Shown: piece after piece, positions 9,113 to 18,617 of the stretch | Numbering within the stretch: position 1 is the stretch's first letter | Layout of the letters: every line of letters begins with the position of its first letter | Assembly: GCF_021354595.1 (NCBI RefSeq) | Contig: NZ_JADWYJ010000001.1 | Span: forward strand, 1,589,446-1,653,445 | Direction of reading: 5' to 3' | Origin: Maribellus sp. CM-23 | Lineage (GTDB): Bacteria > Bacteroidota > Bacteroidia > Bacteroidales > Prolixibacteraceae | Length of the DNA stretch: 64,000 nt | The notes under the pieces: model-generated | Told to the model about the DNA's origin: nothing | Databases searched by the model: none | What the model saw: only the letters and a program-made list of their open reading frames with translations | Made by a program: the position numbers and the translations under genes

Positions 9113-12100
9113 CTAACCGTTGCTGTACTTTTTGAAATAAGCTTCAAAACTTGCCCTTATTTTGTCCGAAAGTTCCGTGTTACCAGCGGTTCTGGCCGCA
9201 CGCTCCATTTTCTGAATATAGAACAGGTTACGTTGTATTTCTTCGTTTACCCCATCTGTCATGAAATGTTGCGGTGCCAGCGAAAAGTAGTAATTCAGTT
9301 CGTCTTCGGCATTTGCATACGCTGTTTCAATCATGGCAATTCCCTTGTCGGCAGCTCCTGCTTTGGCATAGTTCTCGGCCAATTCGAGGGCAAAATATTC
9401 AAAAGGAATCACCTCGTTGGGGATCAGTTCCACGCAGCGGTCGATCACTGCAATGGCTGAATCATTCTTGTTTTCGGCAATCAATGCTCCCGCCAGGCGG
9501 TTGAAACTGTTTCGGATGTTGGTCATCATACGCGCATTGTTCTCGTCGATGTAAACCTCCGGATCATTCATATTTCCCCATTTGAAATTGTTCATCAGGT
9601 TGTTGTACATACGCGTGGTTTCTACCCTGCCGAACTGCAACTGTTGTGGCGAGCTCGGTGTTTTGATCGGCACCAGGCGATAAGCAAAACCTTCGGTCTG
9701 GAAGTAATCGTTCAAATTGAGGTATTTATCTCTTCCAACCGTAATTGCCCAATAAATAGGTCGTTCCCAGCTATTGTTGGCAATCAGGTCAAGGATCATC
9801 ATTTCATCTTTTGACAACACATTTTTGTTGGAGAGGTCAATCACGATCTCATCCACAATTTTGGCCGAATCTTCAAGTGCCACCACCTTGTTGCGCAGAA
9901 CCGCTTCTTTGTCCACTTTAAAGCGGATCTCTTGTTTAGGAATGTAAGCGGCATTGCCCATCTGTTGCAATTTTGTGCCCGGATTATCATCTGCAATCCA
10001 GTCAATCGCTTCCTTCAAGCCAATGTAATCGCGTTTTATGCGCGGGTTATCGAATACGTAAACCATGTCGCGGGTTCCGAGGCGGTACTGGTCTTCAGTC
10101 ATCGAGAACGGTAAAGGTTCCGAATCATAGGCTTTGTGTTTCATTTGGTTGATGTACCAGTCGGTTTGCAGGTAACTCAAGTTACAAACCCGAACATCGG
10201 TACGCACGCCTTCCACCTCCTGGTTGTACCAGAGAGGGAATGTATCGTTATCGCCGTTGGTGAAAATAATACCGTCTTTCTCGCAAGTGTTCAGGTAATT
10301 AGAACCAAAATCGCGGGCCGTGTAACGATCCGAACGATCGTGATCGTCCCAGTTTTGTGCGCCCATAATTCCGGGTACCAGAACGAGTGCTGCCAACCCG
10401 GCAATCCCGGCGCTCACTGTCTCTGGCAAAAATCTTTTTAAAGCATCGGTGAGCGATAAAACACCCAATCCGATCCAAATGGCAAAAGCATAGAACGACC
10501 CCGCATAAGCATAATCGCGTTCGCGCGGCTGGTGCGGGTATTGGTTCAGGTAAACCACAATGGCCAGGCCGGTCATCACAAATAACAGGAACACTACCCA
10601 CAGGCCTTTTTTCCCTTCTTTCCCTTTGTTGTACTGGTATAAAATTCCGAGAATTCCGAGCAGCAGCGGAAGGAAGAAATAAGTATTCCGGGCTTTGTTA
10701 TTGGCAAAACGAGCTGGCAGGTTATCCTGGTCGCCCAGCCTCATTTCATCCAAAAATTTGATACCGCTTAACCAATTCCCGTACAGAATTTCACCATGCC
10801 CCTGAATATCGTTCTGACGGCCCACAAAATTCCACATAAAATAGCGCCAGTACATGAAGTTAACCTGGTACGAAAAGAAGAAACGGAGGTTTTCAGCAAA
10901 AGTCGGCTTTACGATGGTTTCGTTTTCTCCGCGCTCATTTTTGTAAGTGATACGGTTGCCTTTCACACGCCCCCAGCGAATGTAATCCTGCTCGTGCGAC
11001 GGATCGTTGGAGCTCCACATTCGCGGGAAGAAAGAAGTAAAACGCTCGTCGTAATTGGCACTGTAGCGGTGATGTGTCACCACATATTTGCCATCGATCT
11101 GAGAGTAAATCGGACGACCTTCAGAAAAGCGGTCGCCACTTTTCAGCGGCGAGTTATAAAACTGCCCGCTAAACAAAGGACGCTCGCCGTATTGTTCGCG
11201 GTTCAGGTAACCCAGCAACGAGAAAGTATCGTTCGGACTGTTTTGGTCCATTGGCGGTTCGGCCGAAGAGCGAATAATAATGATCGCAAACGACGAATAA
11301 CCAATCAGGATCACGGCTACCGAAAGCAACACAGTGTTCAAAACCGGCTTCACCTTTTTGTGCGTGTAATAAATTCCGTAGGCAAAAGCAGCCACCAGAA
11401 GCACGGCATAGAAAAGTACGCCTGAGTGGTAAGGCAAGCCAAAGGAATTCACAAACAGCAACTCGAACCACGAGCCCACGTTTACAACCCCCGGAATAAT
11501 TCCGTACATGATCAGTCCGAGCAAGCCAACTGAAATCGCCAGCGCCCAGAAAATTCCTTTTTTAGTGACTTCGTATTTTTTGAAATAATAAACAAAAACA
11601 ATGGCCGGAATTGCCAACAGGTTCAACAGGTGGACACCAATTGACAAGCCGATGATATAGGAAATAAGCACCAGCCAGCGGTTGGCATGTGGCTGATCGG
11701 CCGCATCTTCCCATTTCAGAATGGCCCAGAAAACAATGGCGGTTAACAGCGACGAACTCGCATAAACTTCGCCTTCCACTGCCGAAAACCAAAAAGTATC
11801 TGAAAACGTGTAAGCAAGCGCTCCAACTAATCCGCTGGCCACAATGGCAAGCGTTTGTCCGAAAGTAGCTTCACTTTCTTTTACCGCTATTTTACGCGCC
11901 AGGTGTGTAATGGTCCAAAACAGGAACATAATGGTAAAAGCACTGGCCAATGCCGACATTATATTCACCAGTTTCGCGGCATTTTCGGGGCCTCCAAACA
12001 AGGTAAACATTCTGCCAACGATCATAAAAATAGGAGCTCCGGGTGGGTGCCCCACTTCAAATTTAAAGGCAGTTGTAATAAACTCGCCGCAGTCCCAAAA

Positions 12101-12196
12101 GCTAACGGTCGGTTCGATCGTCATCAGATAAACAACGGCAGCTACCAAAAAACTTACCCAGCCGCCAATGTCGTTGTACAATTTGTATTGTTTCAT
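9113..12196 (-). CDS. DUF2723 (GT117-type) polytopic membrane glycosyltransferase-like protein
   Basis: The N-terminal half has about twelve membrane segments and the DUF2723 signature TVSFWDCGEFITTAFKFEVG followed by HPPGAPIFMIVGR near residues 30-65. The family forms CAZy GT117, related to the eukaryotic TMEM260 protein O-mannosyltransferases; the acidic pair in the first periplasmic loop fits a GT-C enzyme using a lipid-linked sugar. The remaining 500 residues hold a soluble region with NGDNDTFPLWYNQEVEGVRTD-type sequence (residues about 660-680) and a helical, TPR-like C-terminus. The protein is 1027 residues, typical for Bacteroidota. A role in O-mannosylation of exported proteins is plausible but inferred. 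It precedes purD by 25 bp. Confidence 0.85.
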   Translation of the reverse strand: MKQYKLYNDIGGWVSFLVAAVVYLMTIEPTVSFWDCGEFITTAFKFEVGHPPGAPIFMIVGRMFTLFGGPENAAKLVNIMSALASAFTIMFLFWTITHLARKIAVKESEATFGQTLAIVASGLVGALAYTFSDTFWFSAVEGEVYASSSLLTAIVFWAILKWEDAADQPHANRWLVLISYIIGLSIGVHLLNLLAIPAIVFVYYFKKYEVTKKGIFWALAISVGLLGLIMYGIIPGVVNVGSWFELLFVNSFGLPYHSGVLFYAVLLVAAFAYGIYYTHKKVKPVLNTVLLSVAVILIGYSSFAIIIIRSSAEPPMDQNSPNDTFSLLGYLNREQYGERPLFSGQFYNSPLKSGDRFSEGRPIYSQIDGKYVVTHHRYSANYDERFTSFFPRMWSSNDPSHEQDYIRWGRVKGNRITYKNERGENETIVKPTFAENLRFFFSYQVNFMYWRYFMWNFVGRQNDIQGHGEILYGNWLSGIKFLDEMRLGDQDNLPARFANNKARNTYFFLPLLLGILGILYQYNKGKEGKKGLWVVFLLFVMTGLAIVVYLNQYPHQPRERDYAYAGSFYAFAIWIGLGVLSLTDALKRFLPETVSAGIAGLAALVLVPGIMGAQNWDDHDRSDRYTARDFGSNYLNTCEKDGIIFTNGDNDTFPLWYNQEVEGVRTDVRVCNLSYLQTDWYINQMKHKAYDSEPLPFSMTEDQYRLGTRDMVYVFDNPRIKRDYIGLKEAIDWIADDNPGTKLQQMGNAAYIPKQEIRFKVDKEAVLRNKVVALEDSAKIVDEIVIDLSNKNVLSKDEMMILDLIANNSWERPIYWAITVGRDKYLNLNDYFQTEGFAYRLVPIKTPSSPQQLQFGRVETTRMYNNLMNNFKWGNMNDPEVYIDENNARMMTNIRNSFNRLAGALIAENKNDSAIAVIDRCVELIPNEVIPFEYFALELAENYAKAGAADKGIAMIETAYANAEDELNYYFSLAPQHFMTDGVNEEIQRNLFYIQKMERAARTAGNTELSDKIRASFEAYFKKYSNG

Positions 12197-12340
12197 TCGT
12201 TGAAATGTTTTCAGAATACTGAAATATGTGAAAAATTATAAACAGTTGCGAAGATAAAGCTTTTGAAATAAACTATTACCAGCCCCCTGCTTTTTAAGAC
12301 TTTTTTGGAATTTCAGGCCTGTTTACTTACTATCTGTAAC

Positions 12341-13246
12341 TTAATTGAGCCGGTAGCCCAGAACAAATTCATGAATATTCACCGTTTCGGTTTTCAAGAA
12401 ATCATTAAACGCGTAGCTGTAGCCAATCCGGAATTTTTGTTTGATATCTACACCAAACATCACCGAATGAAAATCCTCAAAATCACCGTTCTGATACCCT
12501 GCCCAGATTGTATTCTTGTATTCTGCATAAACTCCCGGAATGATCGTATAATCTTTGTCGGAATAATCGACCATAACATTTGGAGTGAGCGTAAAACTTT
12601 CTGCATCAAACAATTTAAATGACAGAACACCTGTGAAAACTGCAGGAATATCAATCGCCAAATTATCCTCTCCGGCAATTTGCTCCTGGAGAGTTACACT
12701 TAATCCGGCACTTAACTTTGTTGAATGAAAAAACATGCCGATGTTTCCATTAAACGTTTTGAAATGTTGATCTTCAGCCGGCTCATATAAAGGATCATAT
12801 TGATCATCAGGATAAAGATGATAAGAAGAAAGCTCATTTTTATAAAAAGTGGTCCCTCCTGAAATACCAAAGCTTAAAATGGCCGAATTAAAAACCTTGA
12901 AATCAAAAGCGTAGTTTACTTTTACCAGGCTGGCGGTCTCCAGTTCCATTTTTGTATGATAAAAATCGAGTCCCACGGTTCCGGCTTTTGGTGAAATTCG
13001 GTAGTCGAACGAACCTGTCACCAAATTATAGGACTCTTTACCATAATCTCCCAGATCTAATGCTACATGCGAGAAACTTCCATAAGCCCAATCCGATGGG
13101 GTGGCAATGGCGGCCGGATTTTTTGACGACAAGCCCATCCAGTACGCGCCTTCCTGTGCACTTACTTTAGTACCGGTGAACAAGCACAACAATGCTACAG
13201 CAACAAACATTTGCTGAAACATGCATTTGCGGTTTTTTGCTTTCAT
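12341..13246 (-). CDS. PorP/SprF-family type IX secretion outer-membrane protein
   Basis: A signal peptide ending KVSAQ is followed by alternating beta-strand sequence of an outer-membrane barrel. Typical PorP/SprF features are NPAAIATPSDWAYG near the start, FGISGGTTFYKNELS in the middle and the C-terminal HEFVLGYRLN ending in a strand. Such proteins are the outer-membrane anchors for type IX secretion cargo and for gliding adhesins such as SprB. Most genomes carry many paralogues, usually beside the cargo gene they serve; no large cargo gene is adjacent here (a DUF2723 gene lies downstream, pgeF upstream), so its partner is unknown. Confidence 0.82.
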   Translation of the reverse strand: MKAKNRKCMFQQMFVAVALLCLFTGTKVSAQEGAYWMGLSSKNPAAIATPSDWAYGSFSHVALDLGDYGKESYNLVTGSFDYRISPKAGTVGLDFYHTKMELETASLVKVNYAFDFKVFNSAILSFGISGGTTFYKNELSSYHLYPDDQYDPLYEPAEDQHFKTFNGNIGMFFHSTKLSAGLSVTLQEQIAGEDNLAIDIPAVFTGVLSFKLFDAESFTLTPNVMVDYSDKDYTIIPGVYAEYKNTIWAGYQNGDFEDFHSVMFGVDIKQKFRIGYSYAFNDFLKTETVNIHEFVLGYRLN

Positions 13247-13289
13247 TTTGAGTGATTTTTAAGGGTGAAAATTAATGGGTATTTTCTTG

Positions 13290-14033
13290 CTAATATATCA
13301 TAATTCCGGATACCATGCGCCCGGTTTCCACACCTTCGCGGCGCGCCGAGTAATATTTCTCGCCTTTCTGAAAAGAACACTCTTTCAACACCTCAATATG
13401 CTGAGCCACAAGACCACAACTCAACAACAGGTTCCGGTTGGCTTCCCACAGGTTAAAGTGATATTTTCCCGAACCATTTAAACAAAGTGTTTCCTCTGCT
13501 CCGGGAATTGAACGTCGCGCCGCCTGCTCCACTTCCGAACCGACTTCGTAAACTCCCGGACCAATTGACGGACCGATGGCGGCGATAATATTGACCGGAT
13601 CGCTGTTGTATTCCTTTTGCATTTTCCGAACGGTTTCCACCACAATTTTCTGAACTGTTCCGCGCCAGCCTGCATGAACAGCCGCTGCCACTTTTTCTAC
13701 CGGGTCAAAAAGAAGAATCGGGACACAGTCGGCAGTCTGCACACAAATACAAATTCCCGCCTGGTTGGTGACCAGCGCATCGGTTTCGGTAATTTCCTGT
13801 TCCGGAATTTCCTCCACTGTACAAACCGTTGAAGTATGTGTTTGCCGCGGGAAAACCAGTTGTTCAGTTTTTATCCCCAGTAAATGCGCCAGCTCTTTTC
13901 TGCTTCCCATAAAAACAGATTCCTCGTCGCCCGTAAAACGCGCAGCCACACTATTCACACTTTTTTTGGTGGTGGTAAATGCCAGCAAGTTTTTGCAGGA
14001 TTGAAATACCGGGTAGCGAATTAAATCATCCAT
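13290..14033 (-). CDS. pgeF: Peptidoglycan editing factor PgeF (YfiH/laccase-domain)
   Basis: PgeF hydrolyses mis-incorporated residues in cytoplasmic peptidoglycan precursors (L-Ser in place of L-Ala in the E. coli protein), and family members also act as purine nucleosidases/adenosine deaminases. The zinc-site motifs are present in order: FPRQTHTSTV, CVQTADCVPILLFDP and VAAAVHAGWRGTVQKIV. Length (247) is standard. Its start overlaps the end of the Crp/Fnr regulator gene by eight bases (14026-14033), so it is translated from the regulator transcript. Confidence 0.93.
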   Translation of the reverse strand: MDDLIRYPVFQSCKNLLAFTTTKKSVNSVAARFTGDEESVFMGSRKELAHLLGIKTEQLVFPRQTHTSTVCTVEEIPEQEITETDALVTNQAGICICVQTADCVPILLFDPVEKVAAAVHAGWRGTVQKIVVETVRKMQKEYNSDPVNIIAAIGPSIGPGVYEVGSEVEQAARRSIPGAEETLCLNGSGKYHFNLWEANRNLLLSCGLVAQHIEVLKECSFQKGEKYYSARREGVETGRMVSGIMIY

Positions 14034-14703
14034 TTTTTAGCAATTGATTTAGTGCATTTTTGTCCAGTAGGGTTACCGTTTTTTTCTCGATAGTGATCAA
14101 TCCTTCGGCCTGCATTTCACCCAAAACACGCGCCAGCGAAGGGCGGGTAACACCAAACAAATCGGCCAGTTGCTGCTGGGTACTATTTAGCTCGAACGAA
14201 TGAAAACGGTCGCCGGCCCGCTGCAAAAGAAAATGTGCCACTTTTTCGCGAATCGTTTTAAAACTCAAAAAGTTCAGTTTTTGCGAAAGAAACTGGGCCC
14301 GCGAAGAAATACTGTTGAGGTAGTTACGAAGCACCCGCGTATTTAACTGCAAAATCTTCAGGAATTCGGGAACCGGTATCGCCAGTATCTTAGCAGGTAC
14401 ATTGGCTGAAACAGTAACCGGGAAACGGTTTTCCTTTCCAAATAAAAAAGCTGCCGCCAGCGGTTTGGGCGCTTCAATATCTTCGATCTTTACGGTTTTT
14501 CCCGAGTAGTCGATCATTTCACCGCGCACCGTTCCGGTAAGCACCACCAACAGGTCTTTTACCTCCTCTCCGGCAAGCGCCACAATCTCGTCTTTCTCAT
14601 AATTTTTAACCTGAAAATGAATTTCTGCCAGAAGCTGTTTGGTTTCATGCTCCGGAATCCCGCTAAAAACGGGGCAGTGACTTAAAAGCGAATAATCGAT
14701 CAT
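14026..14703 (-). CDS. Crp/Fnr-family regulator, probable HcpR-like controller of the hcp unit
   Basis: Residues 1-120 form a cNMP-binding-type beta-roll (FQVKNYEKDEIVALAGEE, VVLTGTVRGEMIDYSGK); no cysteine cluster of Fnr type is present. A dimer helix follows, then a winged HTH with TQQQLADLFGVTRPSLARVL as recognition region. The HcpR group in anaerobes senses nitrosative stress and activates hcp. Here the operator TGTAACAATTGATAAG lies directly before the ATG (14706-14721) and the same motif precedes the ferredoxin-hcp unit 1 kb away, which makes this regulator the likely controller of both itself and hcp. The assignment to HcpR is inference from site and context. Confidence 0.85.
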   Translation of the reverse strand: MIDYSLLSHCPVFSGIPEHETKQLLAEIHFQVKNYEKDEIVALAGEEVKDLLVVLTGTVRGEMIDYSGKTVKIEDIEAPKPLAAAFLFGKENRFPVTVSANVPAKILAIPVPEFLKILQLNTRVLRNYLNSISSRAQFLSQKLNFLSFKTIREKVAHFLLQRAGDRFHSFELNSTQQQLADLFGVTRPSLARVLGEMQAEGLITIEKKTVTLLDKNALNQLLKNG

Positions 14704-14705
14704 TT

Positions 14706-14721
14706 TGTAACAATTGATAAG
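14706..14721. promoter_or_regulatory. Putative Crp/HcpR operator in front of the regulator gene
   Basis: TGTAACAATTGATAAG shares its first 14 bases (and the preceding T) with the near-palindrome at 15733-15748. It ends two bases before the ATG of the regulator gene, over its ribosome-binding region, which suits autorepression. Confidence 0.55.
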
Positions 14722-14772
14722 TTTTCAGAAAACAGGCATACAAATTTTGTTACCTAAAAATCTCTATGTTCC

Positions 14773-15660
14773 CTACACCCCCTTTTTTGTTTTCTTTTCT
14801 TCTTTTAATCCAAAATATAAAGATACCCCTAATACGATTAAAGCATTTATTAAGATATTAATTAAATAATTTATCCAAGGAGAATTATTAATTACAGGAA
14901 TAAGTCCCAATAGCCATTGAAATAACCATATCCAAAAAGCTAAAAATGGTAGAAATGCCAAAATCCCTACAACAGTATTAAATCTATCTTTCTTTTCTGT
15001 AACAAATGGAAAAACTAATAGCAAAACAAAAACTAAAAGTGCCAAAATAATAAATAAAATACTTGAGGTTACTGTGTGCCATAATTTAGAACGATATCGT
15101 TTCTCTGTATTTCTTTCTTGCTCAGATACAATTCTTTCTATCTCAGAAACAGAATCTCCTTTCATAAAAGACCCCCAGTCAATCCCAAACTTAAAACCGT
15201 GACTATAAGAGAATTCTGAACTATTAAAAGAATCGGACGACGAGATAGGAATAGATTTATAACTCGAAGAGTCTCTGTATATTTTAGGAATTTGATAAAT
15301 ATAAACTGTATCTCTTATCACTTTTACATTTAAATTATCAGACTCTGCATTAGGCTTAAAATCTTCTCTGGAAAACAAGCTGAGAAATTCATCTAACAAG
15401 TTCTTCCTTTCTATAACTTCATTTTCATGCTTTTTGAGGAATTCCTCTAGTTCAGTATTATCAGGATTTGTTCTTTTCAATTCCTCAATATTTCTGATTA
15501 GAGAAATTTTTTGATTTGACTCGTAATAAAAAGTAAAACCAAATAAATTATTAAGAAGCAAAAGGACGAGAATAATTAAGGCAAACATCAGAAATTTAGA
15601 ACCTACCGGGTAATCCTTTCCTAAAAAGAATTTTAGAATGTGATTGAAAGCATCCAGCAT
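14773..15660 (-). CDS. AT-rich membrane protein of unknown function
   Basis: I do not recognise this protein. It has an N-terminal membrane segment (KFLMFALIILVLLLLNNLFG, about residues 22-41), a 150-residue polar, partly coiled region with several Ser-rich stretches (SYKSIPISSSDSFNSSEFSY), then three closely spaced C-terminal membrane segments from about residue 195 onward and a basic tail (KEEKKTKKGV). The gene is clearly more AT-rich than its neighbours, consistent with a recent arrival or relaxed selection. It splits the Crp/Fnr regulator from the ferredoxin-hcp unit, being divergent from the latter, so it may share the regulatory region at 15661-15816. Confidence 0.7.
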   Translation of the reverse strand: MLDAFNHILKFFLGKDYPVGSKFLMFALIILVLLLLNNLFGFTFYYESNQKISLIRNIEELKRTNPDNTELEEFLKKHENEVIERKNLLDEFLSLFSREDFKPNAESDNLNVKVIRDTVYIYQIPKIYRDSSSYKSIPISSSDSFNSSEFSYSHGFKFGIDWGSFMKGDSVSEIERIVSEQERNTEKRYRSKLWHTVTSSILFIILALLVFVLLLVFPFVTEKKDRFNTVVGILAFLPFLAFWIWLFQWLLGLIPVINNSPWINYLINILINALIVLGVSLYFGLKEEKKTKKGV

Positions 15661-15732
15661 AGTCTACTAATATTTTTTGTTAAATATAACAAGAAATCAG
15701 AAAATAAGGAGATTATCGGAATCTTTCAGATT

Positions 15733-15748
15733 TGTAACAATTGATACA
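15733..15748. promoter_or_regulatory. Putative Crp/HcpR operator of the ferredoxin-hcp unit
   Basis: TGTAACAATTGATACA is a 16-bp palindrome with one symmetric mismatch pair (14 of 16 bases match its reverse complement). Its centre lies about 40 bp upstream of the start point predicted from the TACTTTTG -7 element at 15770-15777, the place used by class II Crp-type activators. Confidence 0.6.
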
Positions 15749-15769
15749 TTTTACGAAACGCCGCACCTC

Positions 15770-15777
15770 TACTTTTG
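15770..15777 (+). promoter_or_regulatory. -7 element of the ferredoxin-hcp promoter
   Basis: TACTTTTG matches TAnnTTTG. No clear -33 TTTG lies 18-20 bp upstream, as expected of an activator-dependent promoter. It overlaps an in-frame TTG at 15775, which argues that translation starts at the later ATG at 15817. Confidence 0.5.
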
Positions 15778-15816
15778 TTGCGTGATCCAAAAATAAGAAA
15801 ACAAATAAGAAACGAT

Positions 15817-16698
15817 ATGATACGGGAAATTGTAAAAATAGACGAGGATTTGTGCAACGGTTGCGGAGTTTGTGTTCCGAACTGTCACGAGGGTGCCTTA
15901 CAGATCATTGACGGCAAAGCCCGTTTGGTAAGCGAACTGATGTGCGACGGTCTGGGGGCCTGTATCGGTCATTGCCCGGAAGGCGCCATCACCATCGAAA
16001 AACGCGAAGCCGATGCCTACGACGAGGTAGCGACTATTTCGCAAATGATAAAAGCCGGAAAGGCAACCGTTTTTGCCCACCTGAAACATTTACAGGACCA
16101 CAACGAAACCGGTTACCTGAACGAAGCTTTAAGTTTTATCCGCGCCAACCGCGAGGCAATGCCCTTTGAAATCAGCGAAGTGCACGAACTGCTGCACGGC
16201 GACAAAAAGGAAAGTGCATCGTCCGGAGGTTGTGCAACAGGTGGTTGCCCGGGATCGGCTCCCATGGCTTTTGATGCCGGAAGCCTGAAAATGGCAGCTC
16301 CTGCCGGCGACGTTCCATCGGCTCTTACCCAATGGCCGGTGCAAATGCACCTGATCAACCCCGCAGCTTCGTACTTTCATGGTGCCGACCTGCTGGTGGC
16401 TGCCGATTGTGCCGGCTTTGCCTATGGCAATTTCCACGCAGATTTTATAAAGGGCCGGAAAATGGTGATCGCCTGTCCGAAACTCGACCAGGGAAAAGAT
16501 ATTTATGTTCAAAAACTGACCCGCCTCATCGACGATGCAAGGGTCAATACCATTACAGTGGTGATCATGGAAGTACCGTGTTGCGGCGGCTTGTCGCAAA
16601 TGGTGGAAATGGCTACCCAAATGGCCTCGCGGAAGGTACCCGTAAAAGAAGTTGTGATAAGCATTCGGGGAGAAGTTCTTTCCGAAGAATGGATTTAA
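15817..16698 (+). CDS. 4Fe-4S ferredoxin-domain protein paired with Hcp
   Basis: The N-terminal 60 residues hold two cluster motifs: CNGCGVCVPNCHEGAL, a standard CxxCxxCxxxC, and CDGLGACIGHCPEGAI, where the second cysteine of the usual set is replaced. Both forms are typical of the dicluster protein encoded beside hcp in anaerobes. A Cys-rich linker (SSGGCATGGCPGSAP, about residues 130-144) leads into a C-terminal domain ending with MEVPCCGGLSQMVEMA. It is expected to feed electrons to the hydroxylamine/NO reductase Hcp 128 bp downstream. I start it at ATG 15817 (MIREIVKIDEDLC) because the promoter -7 element overlaps the upstream TTG. Confidence 0.87.
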   Translation: MIREIVKIDEDLCNGCGVCVPNCHEGALQIIDGKARLVSELMCDGLGACIGHCPEGAITIEKREADAYDEVATISQMIKAGKATVFAHLKHLQDHNETGYLNEALSFIRANREAMPFEISEVHELLHGDKKESASSGGCATGGCPGSAPMAFDAGSLKMAAPAGDVPSALTQWPVQMHLINPAASYFHGADLLVAADCAGFAYGNFHADFIKGRKMVIACPKLDQGKDIYVQKLTRLIDDARVNTITVVIMEVPCCGGLSQMVEMATQMASRKVPVKEVVISIRGEVLSEEWI

Positions 16699-16826
16699 TT
16701 GTTTGATCGGGATTGTCAGGAATACCGGATAATAAACAACACCAGAGCCCGGTCCGGGACCTGACAACATCCGCTCCCAACACCAAAATCAAAAAAATTA
16801 TTAATCAATTTAAATATTGTACAGAT

Positions 16827-18494
16827 ATGAGTATGTTTTGTTTTCAGTGTCAGGAAGCCGCCAAAGGAACCGGCTGTACCATTGCAGGAGTTTGTGGAAA
16901 AACCAGTGATGTAGCGAACCTGCAGGACACTTTGCTTTTTGTTTTGAAAGGGATTAGTTGGTACAACGAAAAACTACGTGCAATTGATGCCAACCCATCG
17001 AAGGTTGACAAGTTTGTTTTCGACGGACTGTTCGCCACTATTACCAACGCCAATTTCGACAAAAAGGCATTTGAAAGAAGAATCATCAAAGCCCTTCAGG
17101 TTAGAAACGAACTTTATATTCTTTGCAAAAGTACAGGCGTTATCCTGCCCGACAACCTTCCGGATTGTGCTAAATGGACGGCATCAAGCACAGAAGCCTT
17201 CGAAAAGAAAGCTGAAGAAGTTGGGATTTTGAGCACTGAAAACGAAGACATCCGTTCGTTGCGCGAACTTATTATCTACGGTGTGAAAGGCTTGGCGGCT
17301 TATGCGGAACACGCCTGGAACCTGGGTAACAAAAAAGATGAGATTTTTGCTTTTATGCAACGTGCACTGGTGGCTACAACCGAAGACCTGTCGGTGGATG
17401 AACTGGTAGCACTTACGCTGGAAACCGGAAAATACGGTGTGGATGTGATGGCATTGCTTGATGCCGCCAACACTTCAGCATACGGAAACCCGGAAATGAC
17501 CAAAGTAAACATTGGCGTTCGAAACAATCCGGCTATCCTGATCTCGGGGCACGACCTGAAAGACATGGAAGAACTGCTGAAACAAACCGAAGGAACCGGC
17601 GTGGATGTGTACACTCACAGCGAAATGCTGCCGGCGCACTACTACCCGGCGTTCAAAAAATACAAACACCTGGCTGGGAACTACGGAAATGCCTGGTGGA
17701 AACAAAACACCGAGTTCGAAAGCTTTAACGGCCCGATCCTGTTCACCACCAACTGTATTGTTCCGCCAAAAGAATCAGCAACGTACAAAGACCGTATTTA
17801 CACCACAGGAGCATCCGGTTTGGAAGGAGCGATTCATATTCCGGATCGTAAGGACGGCGAGATGAAAGACTTTAGTGCCATTATTGAACATGCCAAAAAA
17901 TGCGCAGCACCGCAGGAAATTGAAAGCGGCGAAATCATTGGTGGATTTGCACACGCACAGGTTTTTGCACTCGCTGATAAGATTGTGGATGCCGTAAAAA
18001 CCGGTGCCATCAAGAAATTCTTTGTAATGGCAGGTTGCGACGGACGCATGAAGAGTCGCGATTACTACACGCAGTTTGCAGAACAATTGCCACAGGATAC
18101 GGTCATCCTGACCGCCGGTTGTGCCAAATACCGCTACAACAAACTTCCGTTGGGCGACATTGGCGGAATCCCACGCGTAATCGACGCCGGACAGTGTAAC
18201 GATTCTTACTCACTGGCAGTGATTGCGCTCAAGCTGAAAGAAGTTTTCGAGCTAAACGATATCAACGAATTGCCGATTGCCTACAACATTGCGTGGTACG
18301 AACAAAAAGCGGTAATCGTATTACTCGCACTTCTTTACCTGGGCGTGAAAAACATTCACCTCGGACCAACATTGCCGGCCTTCCTTTCGCCCAACGTAGC
18401 CAATGTATTGGTAGAAAACTTTGGAATTGGCGGAATTACCAGTGTTGACCAGGATTTGGAAATGTTCCTCGAATTAAGCGAAACAGACAAATAA
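16827..18494 (+). CDS. hcp: Hybrid cluster protein (NO/hydroxylamine reductase), class I
   Basis: Hcp carries a cubane and a hybrid Fe-S-O cluster and reduces nitric oxide (and hydroxylamine in vitro), protecting anaerobes from nitrosative stress. The N-terminal cysteines read C-x2-C-x8-C-x5-C ([19 protein letters not shown]), the class I spacing of strict anaerobes. Hybrid-cluster regions are visible at [37 protein letters not shown] and [12 protein letters not shown]. The frame extends upstream to a TTG at 16713, but ATG at 16827 (MSMFCFQCQ) is the family start. It follows the ferredoxin gene and is closed by a hairpin terminator. Confidence 0.96.
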   Translation: MSMFCFQCQEAAKGTGCTIAGVCGKTSDVANLQDTLLFVLKGISWYNEKLRAIDANPSKVDKFVFDGLFATITNANFDKKAFERRIIKALQVRNELYILCKSTGVILPDNLPDCAKWTASSTEAFEKKAEEVGILSTENEDIRSLRELIIYGVKGLAAYAEHAWNLGNKKDEIFAFMQRALVATTEDLSVDELVALTLETGKYGVDVMALLDAANTSAYGNPEMTKVNIGVRNNPAILISGHDLKDMEELLKQTEGTGVDVYTHSEMLPAHYYPAFKKYKHLAGNYGNAWWKQNTEFESFNGPILFTTNCIVPPKESATYKDRIYTTGASGLEGAIHIPDRKDGEMKDFSAIIEHAKKCAAPQEIESGEIIGGFAHAQVFALADKIVDAVKTGAIKKFFVMAGCDGRMKSRDYYTQFAEQLPQDTVILTAGCAKYRYNKLPLGDIGGIPRVIDAGQCNDSYSLAVIALKLKEVFELNDINELPIAYNIAWYEQKAVIVLLALLYLGVKNIHLGPTLPAFLSPNVANVLVENFGIGGITSVDQDLEMFLELSETDK

Positions 18495-18530
18495 CATAGC
18501 ATTAGGGACAAAAAGGAGACTGATTTTTAC

Positions 18531-18561
18531 GGGCATCCACTGAAAGGTGGGTGCCTTTTTT
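18531..18561 (+). terminator. hcp terminator
   Basis: GGGCATCCAC and GTGGGTGCC pair (one G-U) around the loop TGAAAG and are followed by TTTTTTATT, 36 bases after the hcp stop codon. Confidence 0.75.
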
Positions 18562-18617
18562 ATTGCTTACGCTGCGAACTCCTTGCAACAACTGATTACC
18601 AAAATTTACTTGATCAT

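Noticed and set aside
8756..9460. 234-codon plus-strand open frame
   Set aside because: It lies antisense across the end of purD and the DUF2723 gene, both unmistakable; the translation has no family features.
10796..11425. 209-codon plus-strand open frame
   Set aside because: Antisense within the DUF2723 gene and without recognisable protein features.
16129..16770. 213-codon minus-strand open frame
   Set aside because: Antisense to the ferredoxin gene, whose cluster motifs are clear.
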